Positions 25,263 to 33,697 of a DNA stretch of 64,000 bases are shown here, one piece after another (position 1 is the stretch's first letter; every line of letters begins with the position of its first letter). The notes under the pieces were generated by a model. It made no database searches, was not told the origin of the DNA, and saw nothing but the letters and a program-made list of their open reading frames with translations. Location: contig NZ_CP152389.1 of the NCBI RefSeq assembly GCF_038806765.1, forward strand, positions 4,588,001 through 4,652,000, in the 5' to 3' direction. The position numbers and the translations under genes were made by a program. The DNA comes from Mucilaginibacter sp. CSA2-8R. GTDB taxonomy: Bacteria; Bacteroidota; Bacteroidia; Sphingobacteriales; Sphingobacteriaceae.

Positions 25263-27164
25263 CTACAGCGCTCCTTCTTTAATCTCGTCTACCACACCTG
25301 GATCAAGCAGGGTACTGGTATCGCCCAGGTTAGCGGTATCGCCTTCGGCAATTTTGCGCAGTATACGGCGCATGATTTTGCCCGAACGGGTCTTAGGCAA
25401 ACCACTCACAAACTGTATTTTATCTGGCTTGGCGATGGCCCCAATAATGCGGGTAACCGTCATAAGAATATCTTTACGGGTCAGGTCGTCATCTTCATGC
25501 CGCTCTGGACTAATCACGAAGGCATAAACCCCCTGCCCTTTAATATCGTGCGGATAGCCGACCACGGCCGACTCTACCACGCTGGAGTGCATATTGATGG
25601 CATTTTCTACCTCGGCAGTACCAATGCGGTGGCCAGAAACGTTCAATACGTCATCAACCCGGCCGGTAATACGGTAATAGCCATCATCGTCGCGCAAACA
25701 ACCATCACCTGTAAAGTACAGGTTAGCATAGGTCGAAAAATAGGTTTGGCGGCAACGCTCATGGTCGCCATAAGTAGTGCGCAGCATACCAGGCCACGGG
25801 AACTTGATACACAGGTTACCGCTTACGCCGTTTCCTTCAATCTCTTTACCGTTTTCGTCAACCAGTATAGGTTGCACGCCTGGTAAAGGCAAGCCGGCAT
25901 AACCGGGCTTGAGCGGAGTAACATTGGCTACCGGCGATATCATAAAACCACCAGTTTCGGTTTGCCACCACGTATCTACAATAGGGCATTTACCATGGCC
26001 AATTTGCTCGTCAAACCAGTGCCAGGCTTCTTCATTCAAAGGCTCCCCTACCGAACCTAATTTGGTGAGCGAACTCAGATCGTATTTTTTAACAATATCG
26101 GTACCAAAGCTCATCAGCGAGCGGATAGCCGTAGGTGCCGTATAAAGAATATTCACCTTAAATTTCTCAACAATCTCCCACAACCTGCCGGCGTCGGGCC
26201 AGGTAGGCACCCCTTCAAACATCAGCGCTGTTGCGCCTTGCGACAGTGGTCCGTAAACAATATAAGAGTGACCAGTGATCCAGCCTATATCAGCTGTACA
26301 GAAATACACCTCACCCTGCTGGTATTGAAAGGCAGTTTCGAAAGTGTAGCCCGTGTAAACCATGTAACCGCCGCAGGTATGCACTACCCCTTTAGGCTTG
26401 CCGGTAGAACCTGACGTATATAAGATAAACAACATATCCTCAGCATCCATCTCTTCAGCCGGACATTCAGGACTACCCTGGGTTTCTACTTTTTTTATTT
26501 CATCTTCCCACCACACATCGCGGCCTTTAATCATACTTACGGCCGTACGGCTGCGGGTTAATACAATTACTTTTTTTACCGACGGGCACTGTACTAATGC
26601 ATCATCAATTACTGATTTAAGCGGTAAATCTTTGGTGCCGCGAAAACCTCCATCAGCAGTAATGACAATATTACACTCCGCATCTTTTATCCTGTCAGCT
26701 ATTGACTGAGCAGAAAATCCGCCAAAAACTACAGAATGAACGGCACCGATACGAGCACAAGCCAATACGGCAATGGCAAGCTCAGGCACCATAGGCATAT
26801 ATATACATATACGATCTCCTTTTTTGGCGCCGTTATTTTTTAAAACGTTTGAAAACTGACATACTTTGTCGTGCAGTTGTTTGTAGGTAAGCACACGATG
26901 GGCTTCAGTAGGATCATTAGGTTCCCAGATAATAGCTGGTCGATCACCGTTTTCTGCCAAGTGTCGATCCAAACAGTTTTCGGTTATATTTAGCTTTGCT
27001 CCCTGAAACCATTTAATGTCAGGTTCCGTAAAGTTCCAGTTTAACGTATTCTCCCAAGGTTTACGCCAGTAAAACGATTTAGCAACATCATCCCAGAATT
27101 GCTCGGGATGGATTATACTATGTTGATAAACTTGCTTATACTGCTCGAATGATGTAAATTTCAT
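25263..27164 (-). CDS. acs: Acetyl-CoA synthetase
   Basis: Converts acetate, ATP and CoA to acetyl-CoA through acetyl-AMP in the cytoplasm. The 633-residue ANL-superfamily enzyme begins with the ACAS N-terminal region (FWDDVAKSFYWRKPW). It has the P-loop-like ATP motif YTSGSTGKPKGVVHT, the TWWQTETGG signature, and the hinge/ATP site YFTGDGCLRDDDGYYRITGR. The C-terminal KTRSGKIMRR contains the lysine that is acetylated in regulated enzymes. The length is slightly short of the 650-residue enterobacterial form but complete. The gene is a single unit flanked by a terminator at 25184-25227 and a 223-bp region before rpmB, transcribed away from the ribosomal protein cluster. Confidence 0.97.
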   Translation of the reverse strand: MKFTSFEQYKQVYQHSIIHPEQFWDDVAKSFYWRKPWENTLNWNFTEPDIKWFQGAKLNITENCLDRHLAENGDRPAIIWEPNDPTEAHRVLTYKQLHDKVCQFSNVLKNNGAKKGDRICIYMPMVPELAIAVLACARIGAVHSVVFGGFSAQSIADRIKDAECNIVITADGGFRGTKDLPLKSVIDDALVQCPSVKKVIVLTRSRTAVSMIKGRDVWWEDEIKKVETQGSPECPAEEMDAEDMLFILYTSGSTGKPKGVVHTCGGYMVYTGYTFETAFQYQQGEVYFCTADIGWITGHSYIVYGPLSQGATALMFEGVPTWPDAGRLWEIVEKFKVNILYTAPTAIRSLMSFGTDIVKKYDLSSLTKLGSVGEPLNEEAWHWFDEQIGHGKCPIVDTWWQTETGGFMISPVANVTPLKPGYAGLPLPGVQPILVDENGKEIEGNGVSGNLCIKFPWPGMLRTTYGDHERCRQTYFSTYANLYFTGDGCLRDDDGYYRITGRVDDVLNVSGHRIGTAEVENAINMHSSVVESAVVGYPHDIKGQGVYAFVISPERHEDDDLTRKDILMTVTRIIGAIAKPDKIQFVSGLPKTRSGKIMRRILRKIAEGDTANLGDTSTLLDPGVVDEIKEGAL

Positions 27165-27340
27165 AAAAGGATAAATTGGTTTCGCAAGATAGTATTTTGT
27201 TATTGACAGTTTTTACCTGTATAGTAGTTTTTTTCTGCAATAAATTTCATCACGTTAAATACAATTCAGGTACTTAATCCTAAGAGAAACTAAACTTATT
27301 TTTTTTTGCAAACAGTATTGACTTATTGACTTAATTTCCT

Positions 27341-27348
27341 GATATTTG
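27341..27348 (+). promoter_or_regulatory. Probable promoter of the rpmB-rpmG-DUF4295 cluster
   Basis: GATATTTG matches seven of eight positions of the TAnnTTTG -7 element. TTG at 27318-27320 stands about 20 bp upstream as a -33 element. The predicted start near 27353 gives a leader of about 35 nt before the rpmB ATG. Confidence 0.5.
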
Positions 27349-27387
27349 CAAACTCTTTTAGAAAAAGACACATTAAAAAGTTTTGTC

Positions 27388-27621
27388 ATGTCAAGAATTT
27401 GTGATTTAACAGGAAAAAGCCCGATGAACGGCCATAACGTTTCAAACTCGAACGTTAAGACTAACCGTAAGTTTTATCCTAACTTAAAAATCAAGAAGTT
27501 TTATATACCTGAAGAAGATAAATGGATCACTTTAAAGGTATCTACTTCGGCAGTTAAAACCATCAGCAAAAATGGTATCACTGCTTGCATCAATAAATTT
27601 GTAAAAAAAGGATACATATAG
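27388..27621 (+). CDS. rpmB: 50S ribosomal protein L28
   Basis: Large-subunit ribosomal protein. Translation from the ATG at 27388 gives 77 residues starting MSRICDLTGKSPMNGHNVS, the standard L28 N-terminus; any upstream extension in this frame would be non-homologous. Basic patches (NVKTNRKFYPNLKIKKFY) and the C-terminal SKNGITACINKFVKKGYI fit the family. It opens the conserved cluster rpmB-rpmG-DUF4295-ftsY-rimO. A -7-like box GATATTTG at 27341-27348 lies about 40 nt upstream. Confidence 0.97.
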   Translation: MSRICDLTGKSPMNGHNVSNSNVKTNRKFYPNLKIKKFYIPEEDKWITLKVSTSAVKTISKNGITACINKFVKKGYI

Positions 27622-27628
27622 TAGATTG

Positions 27629-27707
27629 TTATTGGTTGATTAAGTTATTGGTTGATTAAGTTGTTTTAAACACCTCAATAACTCAGTAACCTAATAACTC
27701 AATAACC
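27629..27707. repeat. Tandem 16-bp repeat with opposed imperfect arm in the rpmB-rpmG spacer
   Basis: TTATTGGTTGATTAAG occurs twice in perfect tandem (27629-27644 and 27645-27660). At 27674-27707 a CTCAATAAC-rich block resembles the inverse complement of the first arm, so the spacer RNA can fold into a long imperfect hairpin. The spacer lies between two ribosomal protein genes and encodes nothing. Confidence 0.75.
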
Positions 27708-27724
27708 CCTAACACCAACATAAA

Positions 27725-27907
27725 ATGGCAAAGAAAGGCAATAGAGTTCAGGTAATTTTAGAGTGCACCGAGCATAAAGAGAGCGGTATGCCAGGTATGT
27801 CTCGTTACATTACCACCAAGAACAAGAAAAACACTACTGAGCGTTTAGAGTTGAAAAAATTCAACCCAGTATTACGTAAAGTAACCGTTCACAAAGAAAT
27901 TAAGTAA
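27725..27907 (+). CDS. rpmG: 50S ribosomal protein L33
   Basis: A 60-residue ribosomal protein, MAKKGNRVQVILECTEHKE at the start, YITTKNKKNTTERLELKKF in the middle and VTVHKEIK at the end. It lacks the CxxC pairs, so it is the zinc-free L33 form: one Cys (ECTEHK) is present and its partners are absent. It follows rpmB by 103 bp and precedes the DUF4295 gene by 86 bp. Both spacers are built of short repeats. Confidence 0.97.
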   Translation: MAKKGNRVQVILECTEHKESGMPGMSRYITTKNKKNTTERLELKKFNPVLRKVTVHKEIK

Positions 27908-27910
27908 TTC

Positions 27911-27984
27911 AGTTAGTTGATTTGTTGATTGGGTTGAGCAGATAATTGTTACACACTCATTCACTCATCCACTCACTTAAACAT
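27911..27984. repeat. Short direct repeats in the rpmG-DUF4295 spacer
   Basis: The left half repeats GTTGATT-like units (GTTGATTTGTTGATTGGGTTGAG). The right half repeats CACTCATT, CACTCATC and CACTCACT in tandem. The halves are roughly complementary if G-U pairs are allowed, the same design as in the preceding spacer. Confidence 0.6.
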
Positions 27985-27993
27985 TAACAAGAT

Positions 27994-28158
27994 ATGGCAA
28001 AGAAAGTAGTTGCAACCCTGAAAACCGGTAAAGGTAAAGAATACTCAAAAGTAATTACCATGGTTAAATCACCTAAAACCGGCGCTTATTCATTCAAAGA
28101 GCTAATTGTACATAACGATCACGTTAAAGATGCAATTGACGAAGCTAAAGCTCAGTAA
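27994..28158 (+). CDS. DUF4295 small basic protein associated with ribosomal genes
   Basis: A 54-residue protein, MAKKVVATLKTGKGKEYSKV at the start and HVKDAIDEAKAQ at the end. It matches the DUF4295 family that accompanies rpmB and rpmG in Bacteroidota. The composition is lysine-rich, with the KSPKTGAYSFKELIV core. The position between L33 and ftsY suggests a ribosome-associated function, but none is established to my knowledge. It ends 25 nt before a terminator hairpin, so it closes the ribosomal protein unit. Confidence 0.88.
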   Translation: MAKKVVATLKTGKGKEYSKVITMVKSPKTGAYSFKELIVHNDHVKDAIDEAKAQ

Positions 28159-28182
28159 TTAGCCCGTTAAATTAGTATATAG

Positions 28183-28214
28183 AAGCCGTCTTGTTTTGCA
28201 AGAGGGCTTTTTTT
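28183..28214 (+). terminator. Terminator of the ribosomal protein unit
   Basis: Arms AAGCCGTCTTG and CAAGAGGGCTT pair with a single internal G-G mismatch around a short TTTTG loop and are followed by TTTTTTT. It separates DUF4295 from the ftsY promoter. Confidence 0.88.
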
Positions 28215-28322
28215 ATATACCAGAAAGCACGCAGCTATGGTATATTTTATCATTCGATATTCATAATTAAACGTTCGGGGTTAACAAAATCTTCTGACTT
28301 AAAGGGTTAGGGGCATTTTACT

Positions 28323-28330
28323 TATATTTG
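28323..28330 (+). promoter_or_regulatory. -7 promoter box of ftsY
   Basis: TATATTTG is a full match to the Bacteroidota TAnnTTTG element. It lies 38 nt before the ftsY ATG, with a terminator upstream, giving a predicted leader of about 33 nt. A -33 TTTG is not obvious. Confidence 0.55.
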
Positions 28331-28368
28331 CACCGTAGAATAGCTTAAGCATCTGCACATCACTCTAT

Positions 28369-29334
28369 ATGGGATTATTCGATTTTTTTAAGAAAAAAGA
28401 AAGTACACCGCAGCAACAGGAGGCACTTGATACCGGCCTGGAGAAAACCAAAGACAACTTTTTTTCAAAAATCACCAAAGTTATTGCCGGTAAGTCAACC
28501 GTTGATGATGATGTACTGGATGACTTGGAAGAAGTGCTGGTTACCTCGGACGTGGGTGTTACCACTACGCTTAAAATTATTGAACGTATACAAGCCCGTG
28601 TAGCCCGGGATAAATATGTGAGCACTTCTGAGCTTAACAATTTATTACGTGACGAAGTACAGCAGCTGCTGGCTGAAAATAACAGTAACGATTTTCAGAA
28701 TTTTGAATACGGTAACCATAAGCCTTATGTGATTATGGTAGTTGGCGTAAATGGTGTAGGCAAAACCACCACTATTGGCAAACTGGCTCATCAGCTTAAA
28801 CAAGCAGGCAGCAAAGTGGTACTGGGCGCTGCAGATACCTTTAGGGCAGCGGCGGTTGACCAGATACAGCTTTGGGGCGACCGTGTAGGCGTACGCGTGG
28901 TAGCGCAGGCTATGGGGTCAGATCCGGCTTCGGTAGCGTATGATACCCTGCGTTCGGCTGTTTCTAACAACGAGGATGTAGCCATTATTGATACCGCCGG
29001 CCGTTTACATAATAAGGTAGGCTTAATGAACGAGCTTACCAAGATTAAAAACGTGATGCAAAAGGTAATTCCGGGTGCCCCGCACGAAATTTTGCTGGTG
29101 CTGGATGCCTCAACAGGTCAAAACGCCATTGAGCAATGTAAGCAGTTTACCGAGGCTACGGCCGTAAATGCGCTGGCATTAACCAAACTGGATGGTACCG
29201 CTAAAGGCGGTGTAGTAATTGGCATATCCGACCAATTTAAAATCCCGGTTAAATATATTGGTGTAGGCGAAGGCATGAACGACTTGCAACTCTTTGATCG
29301 TAAAGGTTTTGTAGATAGTTTATTTAAAAAGTAA
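28369..29334 (+). CDS. ftsY: Signal recognition particle receptor FtsY
   Basis: GTPase that docks SRP-ribosome complexes at the membrane. The 321-residue protein has only a short N-terminal acidic extension (GLFDFFKKKE), as is common outside Enterobacteria, then the SRP54 N-helical bundle. The NG GTPase domain shows G1 GVNGVGKTTTIGKL, the DTFRAAAVDQ insertion-box motif, G3 DTAGR, G4 TKLDGTAKGG and the closing GVGEGMNDLQLFD. It is preceded by a perfect -7 box at 28323-28330 and followed after 113 bp by rimO. Confidence 0.98.
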   Translation: MGLFDFFKKKESTPQQQEALDTGLEKTKDNFFSKITKVIAGKSTVDDDVLDDLEEVLVTSDVGVTTTLKIIERIQARVARDKYVSTSELNNLLRDEVQQLLAENNSNDFQNFEYGNHKPYVIMVVGVNGVGKTTTIGKLAHQLKQAGSKVVLGAADTFRAAAVDQIQLWGDRVGVRVVAQAMGSDPASVAYDTLRSAVSNNEDVAIIDTAGRLHNKVGLMNELTKIKNVMQKVIPGAPHEILLVLDASTGQNAIEQCKQFTEATAVNALALTKLDGTAKGGVVIGISDQFKIPVKYIGVGEGMNDLQLFDRKGFVDSLFKK

Positions 29335-29447
29335 TCGTTTGTTATTGATTACTTTGATTAGGGGGAATATTAATTAAGTTATTTATACATAGGCTCCAAG
29401 CTCTCTTATTTGGTTGCCGTGATGCAGTGAAGACGATAAGCGCATAA

Positions 29448-30782
29448 ATGAATACAAAGACAATAAAACAGCCGGTACAGATTACGAAACCACGCGTTAA
29501 CGTAGTTACTTTAGGCTGCTCTAAAAATATATACGATTCGGAAGTTTTGATGGGCCAGCTTAAAGGGCAAGCCTTTGATGTGGTACACGAAGCCGAAAAT
29601 GTTGGTCAGAATGACATTATCGTCATCAACACATGTGGCTTTATTGACAATGCCAAGCAGGAATCTATTGATACCATTTTACAGTATAGCGAACTTAAGG
29701 AGCAAGGCAAAGTAGGTAAAGTTATTGTCACCGGCTGCTTGTCCGAACGTTACAAGCCTGAATTAGAAGCCGAGATTACTAATGTTGACGGCTATTTTGG
29801 CACCAACGATTTGCAAAACGTTTTACAAAGTATTGGCGCTAATTACAAATACGAATTATTAGGTGAGCGTTTGCTTACTACCCCATCGCATTTTGCTTAT
29901 TTTAAAATAGCTGAAGGCTGTAACCGCCCATGCTCTTTCTGCGCTATACCTTTAATGAGGGGCAAACATTCCAGCACTCCGATGGAGCAGCTGGTAGCGC
30001 AGGCCAAAAGCTTGGCTAAACAAGGCACCCGCGAACTGATATTAATTGCCCAGGATTTAACTTATTACGGCTTGGATTTATACGGAAAGCGTAACCTGGA
30101 TGAGTTACTACGCCGCTTAAGCGATGTAGAAGGCATTGAATGGATACGCTTACAGTATGCTTACCCATCTGGCTTCCCGATGGAAATACTGGATGCCATG
30201 AACGAGCGCAGTAATATTTGCAAGTACCTGGATATGCCGTTACAACACATCAGCGATAACATGCTGAAATCTATGCGTCGCGGTATCACCAAGCAAAAAA
30301 CCATTGATTTGGTGAACAGCATACGTGATAAGGTACCCGGCATTGCATTGCGTACCACCTTAATTACCGGCTACCCCGGCGAAACGGTGCAAGATTTTGA
30401 GGATATGTACAACTGGGTAGAGGCTACCCGCTTTGACCGCCTCGGCTGTTTCACCTACTCGCACGAAGAGAAAACGCATGCGCATACGCTGGTTGACGAC
30501 GTGCCTGAAGAAACAAAACAAGACCGTGTAGATGCCATTATGGAACTGCAACAAGGCATTTCTTATGAAAAAAACCAGGAAAAAGTTGGCCATACCTATA
30601 AAGTACTGATTGATAAAATTGATAACGGTTACCTCACTGGTCGTACGGAGTTTGACTCGCCCGAGGTAGACAACGAAGTTTTAATTGACGCTACCCAACA
30701 ATATGCTACTGTAGGCAGTTTTGTTAACGTAAAGGTTGATAATGCTGAGGACTTTGATCTTTATGGACAAATTGTAAAATAA
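29448..30782 (+). CDS. rimO: Ribosomal protein S12 methylthiotransferase RimO
   Basis: Radical-SAM enzyme that adds a methylthio group to the conserved aspartate of ribosomal protein S12. In 444 residues the order is: a UPF0004 domain with Cys24 (LGCSKN), Cys63 and Cys97 for the auxiliary iron-sulfur cluster; the radical-SAM CxxxCxxC at 158-165 (GCNRPCSFC); and a C-terminal TRAM domain starting near EKNQEKVGHTYKVLI. The LGCSKNIYDSE motif distinguishes RimO from MiaB. It lies in the conserved rpmB-to-rimO block; the bshC gene follows 47 bp after its stop. Confidence 0.97.
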   Translation: MNTKTIKQPVQITKPRVNVVTLGCSKNIYDSEVLMGQLKGQAFDVVHEAENVGQNDIIVINTCGFIDNAKQESIDTILQYSELKEQGKVGKVIVTGCLSERYKPELEAEITNVDGYFGTNDLQNVLQSIGANYKYELLGERLLTTPSHFAYFKIAEGCNRPCSFCAIPLMRGKHSSTPMEQLVAQAKSLAKQGTRELILIAQDLTYYGLDLYGKRNLDELLRRLSDVEGIEWIRLQYAYPSGFPMEILDAMNERSNICKYLDMPLQHISDNMLKSMRRGITKQKTIDLVNSIRDKVPGIALRTTLITGYPGETVQDFEDMYNWVEATRFDRLGCFTYSHEEKTHAHTLVDDVPEETKQDRVDAIMELQQGISYEKNQEKVGHTYKVLIDKIDNGYLTGRTEFDSPEVDNEVLIDATQQYATVGSFVNVKVDNAEDFDLYGQIVK

Positions 30783-30816
30783 CGTATGCAAACCGGGGCA
30801 TTTTAAATAATGCTTC

Positions 30817-30824
30817 TACTTTTG
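30817..30824 (+). promoter_or_regulatory. -7 box abutting the bshC start codon
   Basis: TACTTTTG is a full match to TAnnTTTG and ends only 5 nt before the bshC ATG. If used, transcription would begin at or within a base of the ATG, giving a leaderless mRNA. No -33 TTG is evident at 17-21 bp, so read-through from rimO remains the alternative. Confidence 0.4.
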
Positions 30825-30829
30825 AAGCC

Positions 30830-32431
30830 ATGGACGCTACCTGTATCGATTATCAACAAACCGGCTATTTTTCTAGAACGTTAACCGACTATTTAGACGA
30901 TGTGCCCGAGCTGAAATCATTTTACAGCTACCGCCCTACCCTTAAAGGTTTTGCCGGGCTTTTAGAAAACAAAACGGTTACCGCTAACCGAAGCTTATTA
31001 GCGCAGGTGCTTACCGAGCAATACAGCAAGCCGGGTAATCCCGAAATGCCGCACCTGAGCACAGTGCAAGCTAATATTGATTTGCTGAAGGATGATAATA
31101 CGTTTACCATAACCACCGGACATCAACTTAACGTTTTTACCGGCCCGCTGTACTTTTTATATAAGATTGTAACTGCTATTAAGTTATGCCGTCAGCTCGA
31201 AGCTGGTTTCCCGGATAAAAAATTTGTACCGGTGTATTGGATGGCGTCAGAAGACCATGATTTTGCCGAGATTAACTACACCAACATCGGTCAAAAAAAA
31301 ATACAATGGAATGAGGCGGTGAGCGGCGCAACAGGTCGGTTAGCCATTAAAACATTCCGCGAGTGCCTTAACCAGTATAAAGGTATTTTGGGCCTGGATA
31401 ACCATGCACCCGAACTTGCTCAAATAGTAGGGACGGCTTATGGCTCGCATAAAACACTGGCCGATGCTACCCGCTATTTGGTTAACGCTTTATTTGGGCA
31501 GTATGGTTTAATAGTTATTGATGCCGATGACAGCAGGTTAAAACAAGAGTTTGCAGGCGTTATTAAACGGGATATTATAGAACAAAACAGCTATAAGCAT
31601 ATCATGGCCAGCAGTGAGTTACTGCAAAATCTGGGTGTGCATACACAAGTTAATCCACGCGAGATTAACTTTTTTTACCTGACCGACAACTTGCGCGAAC
31701 GCATTGTGCAGGAAGGCGAACATTTTGAAGTACTCAATTCGAACATTCGCTTCACTAACCAGGAACTCGAAAAAGAAATTGACGAACACCCAGACCGCTT
31801 TAGCCCCAATGTGGTGATGCGCCCCATGTATCAGGAGTACATTCTGCCTAACCTGGCGTATATTGGTGGCGGTGCAGAGATAGTTTACTGGCTGCAGCTC
31901 AAAGCAAACTTTGATTTTTATGGCATTGATTTCCCGGTTTTAATTTTGCGGAACTCGGGCTTGGTTATCCGCAAAGAAACTTCTGCCAAAGTGCAAAAAA
32001 TGGGACTGGTTGCAGCGCAATTATTTGAAGATGCTGACAACTTAAAAAATGAGTGGGTTAGAAAACACACTCAACACGATTTGTCGCTTAAAGAAGAATG
32101 GCGCGAACTGCAGTGCATTTTTGAAAAGTTAAAGTTGCGTGCACACAAAATTGACCCCACTTTAGGCCCATCTGCCAGCGCGGTGCAGGCCCGATTAAAA
32201 CACGCCATCAATAACCTCGAAACTAAGCTAATAAAAGCCGAAAAGCGTAATTACGAAACACACTTACGCCAAATTGAAGCTATCAAACAGGAGATATTTC
32301 CGAAAAACAGCTTGCAGGAGCGCAGCGAAAACTTTGGCCTGTTTTACGTAAAATGGGGACAAGTTTTTATTGATGAATTAATCCGCCTGTTTAACCCACT
32401 CGAGTTTAAATTTACAGTACTGTCAGAATAG
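30830..32431 (+). CDS. bshC: Bacillithiol biosynthesis cysteine-adding enzyme BshC
   Basis: Predicted to ligate cysteine to glucosamine-malate in the last step of bacillithiol synthesis. The 533 residues begin with the family-like DYQQTGYFSRTLTDYL and contain the conserved core TITTGHQLNVFTGPLYFLYK, PVYWMASEDHDFAEIN, TLGPSASAVQARLKHAINNL and a terminal LIRLFNPLEFKFTVL. The length is close to Bacillus BshC. bshA and bshB are not in the window. Its nearness to rimO suggests partial co-transcription, but a full -7 box also lies directly upstream. Confidence 0.95.
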   Translation: MDATCIDYQQTGYFSRTLTDYLDDVPELKSFYSYRPTLKGFAGLLENKTVTANRSLLAQVLTEQYSKPGNPEMPHLSTVQANIDLLKDDNTFTITTGHQLNVFTGPLYFLYKIVTAIKLCRQLEAGFPDKKFVPVYWMASEDHDFAEINYTNIGQKKIQWNEAVSGATGRLAIKTFRECLNQYKGILGLDNHAPELAQIVGTAYGSHKTLADATRYLVNALFGQYGLIVIDADDSRLKQEFAGVIKRDIIEQNSYKHIMASSELLQNLGVHTQVNPREINFFYLTDNLRERIVQEGEHFEVLNSNIRFTNQELEKEIDEHPDRFSPNVVMRPMYQEYILPNLAYIGGGAEIVYWLQLKANFDFYGIDFPVLILRNSGLVIRKETSAKVQKMGLVAAQLFEDADNLKNEWVRKHTQHDLSLKEEWRELQCIFEKLKLRAHKIDPTLGPSASAVQARLKHAINNLETKLIKAEKRNYETHLRQIEAIKQEIFPKNSLQERSENFGLFYVKWGQVFIDELIRLFNPLEFKFTVLSE

Positions 32432-32515
32432 TACACTGTACATATTAGTTGAAGCGTGGCAAGATAAGCACTGGCTGGTTGCTATAATCATTACAATAGC
32501 ATAGTTTTACCATCT

Positions 32516-33604
32516 ATGCAAAATGTCTTTCCTGAAGTTACTTTACGGAAGTTTACCCACGATGTTTTTATCGCCATAGGCTGCACCGAGGAACATGCCC
32601 AACTGGCAACCGATGTATTACTAAAATCGGATTTGCGTGGTATTGACTCTCATGGTGTAGCCCGACTCAGCGGGTATGTACGCCTTTGGGAAAAGCAGCG
32701 CATCAATGCCACGCCTAACATCCAGATAGTGCACGAAACCCCCACTACGGCAACGGTAGATGGCGATGCCGGGCTTGGGCTGGTGGTTGCTCCATTTGCC
32801 ATGCAAGTGGCTATCACAAAAGCTCAAACGTATGGCTCGGGCTGGGTATCAGTGCGCAACTCCAACCACTTTGGCATTGCCGGCTACCACGCCTTAATGG
32901 CTGTAGAACAGGATATGATAGGTTTTGCCATGACCAACGCCAGCCCATTGGTAGCCCCTACCTTTGCAAACGAACGTTTGTTAGGTACTAATCCTATGTG
33001 CTATGCCTTTCCCACCGGTAAATATCCGCCACTCATTGTTGACATGGCCACCTCTGCAGCGGCCAATGGCAAGCTCGAAATTGCCCAACGGTCCGGCAAA
33101 GCGGTTCCCGAAGGCTGGATACAGGATGCAACCGGTCAATATACAACAGACCCACACGCGCTTAAAACAGGTGGCGCTTTATTGCCCCTGGGTAGCGACC
33201 GCGAACATGGAAGCCATAAGGGCTTTGGCTTAAGCGCTACCGTAGATATTTTATCAGGCGTATTATCTGGCGCTAACTATGGCCCTTGGGTACCACCTTT
33301 TGTGGCATTTATGGAGCCATCGTCTAATCCGCCCGGGCAGGGTATCGGTCACTTTTTAGGAGCTATGCGGGTAGATGGCTTCCGACCGGCCGATAATTTT
33401 AAAGCCAACTTGGATAACTGGATTGAACGGTTTAAATCTGCTGACACGATAAACGAGACACAAAAAGTAATCATCCCCGGCGAACCTGAACTGGAAGCCG
33501 AACAAGACAGGAAAGCTAACGGTATACCGCTGGTACAAGCCGTAGTTGATGACCTGAACACATTAGCCGACAGGTTCGGAATTCAAAAGCTACAAGGTAA
33601 ATAA
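32516..33604 (+). CDS. Ldh family (malate/lactate/ureidoglycolate-type) NAD(P)-dependent dehydrogenase
   Basis: A 362-residue member of the Ldh_2 family, a fold unlike classical malate and lactate dehydrogenases. It oxidises 2-hydroxy acids or reduces 2-oxo acids in the cytoplasm. Family hallmarks are LLKSDLRGIDSHGVARLSGYV near the N-terminus (cut: DLRGIDSHGV), VRNSNHFGIAGYHAL with the active-site histidine, GTNPMCYAFPT, the PPLIVDMATS block, and GSDREHGSHKGFGLS later on. The substrate (malate, lactate, sulpholactate, ureidoglycolate) cannot be assigned by sequence alone. The gene stands 84 bp after bshC and ends before a strong bidirectional terminator. Confidence 0.88.
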   Translation: MQNVFPEVTLRKFTHDVFIAIGCTEEHAQLATDVLLKSDLRGIDSHGVARLSGYVRLWEKQRINATPNIQIVHETPTTATVDGDAGLGLVVAPFAMQVAITKAQTYGSGWVSVRNSNHFGIAGYHALMAVEQDMIGFAMTNASPLVAPTFANERLLGTNPMCYAFPTGKYPPLIVDMATSAAANGKLEIAQRSGKAVPEGWIQDATGQYTTDPHALKTGGALLPLGSDREHGSHKGFGLSATVDILSGVLSGANYGPWVPPFVAFMEPSSNPPGQGIGHFLGAMRVDGFRPADNFKANLDNWIERFKSADTINETQKVIIPGEPELEAEQDRKANGIPLVQAVVDDLNTLADRFGIQKLQGK

Positions 33605-33641
33605 GATTACCTTATGCAGTTTACCTAATCACTTAAACGAA

Positions 33642-33679
33642 AAAAGTCCGGTAAGTTAACTTGAACTTACCGGACTTTT
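33642..33679. terminator. Bidirectional terminator between Ldh gene and pfkA
   Basis: A perfect 16-bp stem (33642-33657 with 33664-33679, containing AGTCCGGTAAG) with a 6-nt loop and A/T tracts on both flanks. It serves both convergent genes. Confidence 0.94.
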
Positions 33680-33697
33680 CTATTATTAAACTATGCC

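Noticed and set aside
25239..25886. 215-residue plus-strand frame opposite acs
   Set aside because: Antisense to the conserved C-terminal part of acetyl-CoA synthetase, with no family signature.
27629..27707. CRISPR-like repeats
   Set aside because: Only two tandem copies without unique spacers; the arms form an inverted structure, and no cas gene is in the window.
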